From Moorella sp. UBA4076 (GTDB lineage Bacteria; Bacillota; DSM-521; Neomoorellales; Neomoorellaceae), in NCBI GenBank assembly GCA_002383405.1, contig DFYS01000107.1:8987-15569 (forward strand): 6,583 nucleotides of DNA. Direction: 5' to 3'. Positions 5,626-6,583 of this stretch are shown one piece after another. Numbering within the stretch: the stretch's first letter is position 1; each line of letters begins with the position of its first letter. The translations under genes were made by a program, and so were the position numbers. The notes beneath the pieces were generated by a model, which ran no database searches, was not told the origin of the DNA, and was given only the letters and a program-made list of their open reading frames with translations.

Positions 5626-6465
5626 CTACTTTGAATGAGATATGAGATGTGAGAGGACCGCATCCCCCAGTTCCGGCACCCGCAGGACAGCCTCCGGCAG
5701 CCCCAGCAGCGGCGCCAGTTCCAGGCCTAACATGGTTACCTGGGGCGGCGTGATGTGAGTGCGGCGCAGGCGCTCCGGCTGGCTGAAGACCCGCCGGGTA
5801 GTATCATCCATAAGGACCTCCCCCTGGCAGAGGACGATGGTCCGCTCTGTATATTCGGCTACCAGGTGCATCTGGTGGGTCACCACAATAACGGTATGGC
5901 CGCTGCGGTGCAATTCCCGCGCCAGGTCCATGATCTGGCAGCAGCCGCGGTAGTCCTGGCCGCTGGTAGGCTCGTCCAGAATAATGATGTGCGGCCGCAT
6001 GGCCAGGACGGAGGCAATGACAACGCGCGCCCGGTCGCCTTTGCTGAGGGCGGGCGGGAATTCCCGCCGCAGATGCAGGAGGCCTACCCCTTCCAGAGCC
6101 GCCTCGACCCTGGCAGCCACCTCGGCCGGTTCCAGTCCCAGGTTGCGGGGGCCGAAGGCTACCTCCTCCTCTACCGTGGCGGCAAACAGCTGGTGATCCG
6201 GGTTCTGCAGGACCAGCCCCACCCTGGTGGCCAGTTCGGCGACCGTTGTGCTACGGGTATCTATCCCCTCAACCATGACGTTACCGGCTGTCGGTTTAAA
6301 AAGGCCGGTAATATTCTTTAAAAGGGTCGATTTGCCGGCGCCGTTCTGGCCGATAATGCCTGCAAATTCATTCCGCTGGATAGACAGGTTAATGTTCCGG
6401 AGGGCGACGATCCCCGCTTCATAAACATAGGTTAAACCGCGAATTTCGATAGCTTTTGCTGCCAT
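5626..6465 (-). CDS. ABC transporter ATPase, energy-coupling factor (ECF/CbiO) type
   Basis: This 279-residue ATPase would power an ECF-type importer on the inner face of the membrane. Visible motifs, numbered from the chosen start: Walker A GQNGAGKST (39-47), Q-loop LVLQNPDHQLFA with Q87 (the QNPDxQ form is typical of ECF ATPases), signature LSKGD (140-144) in place of the usual LSGGQ, Walker B IIILDEP (160-166, D164 and E165) and switch His H197 in VTHQM. A C-terminal stretch with ITPPQV follows. I choose the ATG at 6465 because GAAGGGGAGG lies just upstream and the product begins AIEIRGLTYVYEAG like its family. The frame stays open through a GTG at 6528 to the window edge. The last residues SHLISHS are coded by a tandem heptamer repeat. 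Its partner is probably the S component downstream; no T component is in view. Confidence 0.9.
   Translation of the reverse strand: MAAKAIEIRGLTYVYEAGIVALRNINLSIQRNEFAGIIGQNGAGKSTLLKNITGLFKPTAGNVMVEGIDTRSTTVAELATRVGLVLQNPDHQLFAATVEEEVAFGPRNLGLEPAEVAARVEAALEGVGLLHLRREFPPALSKGDRARVVIASVLAMRPHIIILDEPTSGQDYRGCCQIMDLARELHRSGHTVIVVTHQMHLVAEYTERTIVLCQGEVLMDDTTRRVFSQPERLRRTHITPPQVTMLGLELAPLLGLPEAVLRVPELGDAVLSHLISHSK
5634..5654. repeat. Three tandem 7-base repeats at the 3' end of the ATPase gene
   Basis: AATGAGA, TATGAGA and TGTGAGA follow one another on the plus strand. They lie inside the coding frame and encode the SHLISHS tail of the ATPase just before its stop. The period and the TG(A/G)GA core match the GTGGGAA-GTGAGAA pair at 3607-3620 in the gcvT insertion. 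Confidence 0.7.
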
Positions 6466-6583
6466 ACCCTCCCCTTCTTTGGGGATCAGGCTGGCCGCCA
6501 TCGCATTTTGCGCTATATGTCCTGTCACCTCCAGGTCATAAAAATAACCATTACCCTGAAAATAGCGTTCTGCCTGCGCTACT

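Noticed and set aside
5755..6321. Plus-strand 188-codon frame opposite the ATPase gene
   Set aside because: Antisense shadow of a gene with all Walker and switch motifs intact.

Overview
The window is one stretch of GC-rich (well over 50 %) bacterial chromosome in which every supported gene reads on the minus strand. Genes with AAAGGAGG-type ribosome binding sites, a tandem glycine riboswitch with an intrinsic terminator, and a glycine decarboxylase split into two subunits all point to a Gram-positive (Firmicutes) host. The GC content, the split P-protein and short GTGGGAA/GTGAGAA heptamer repeats suggest a thermophilic Clostridia member of the Moorella / Desulfotomaculum type. That lineage call is inference, not a database match.

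Layout in transcription order (high to low coordinates): an ECF-type transporter ATPase (6465 to 5626); a membrane S component of the same transporter class (5563 to 4805); a 302-base AT-richer spacer with scattered GGTTAA motifs (4804 to 4503); a tandem glycine riboswitch (4502 to 4253) followed at once by an intrinsic terminator (4252 to 4216); gcvT (4184 to 2892); a hairpin-rich 338-base spacer (2891 to 2554); gcvH (2553 to 2161); gcvPA (2157 to 814); and gcvPB, which starts at 817 and runs off the window edge just past its PLP lysine.

The gcv genes encode the P (two subunits), H and T proteins of the glycine cleavage system. P decarboxylates glycine onto the lipoyl arm of H, and T releases ammonia and passes the methylene carbon to tetrahydrofolate. 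The riboswitch senses glycine and, by the known behaviour of the class, lets transcription enter the operon when glycine is plentiful. The L-protein (dihydrolipoyl dehydrogenase) is not in view. The transporter genes upstream form a separate unit with unknown substrate; no T component is visible.

The most unusual features are an in-frame insertion of about 63 residues in gcvT built from several small inverted repeats plus a tandem heptamer, an oversized P2 arm in glycine aptamer 2, and a densely structured gcvT-gcvH spacer. I found no CRISPR array, tRNA, rRNA, transposase or evidently new multi-gene system.
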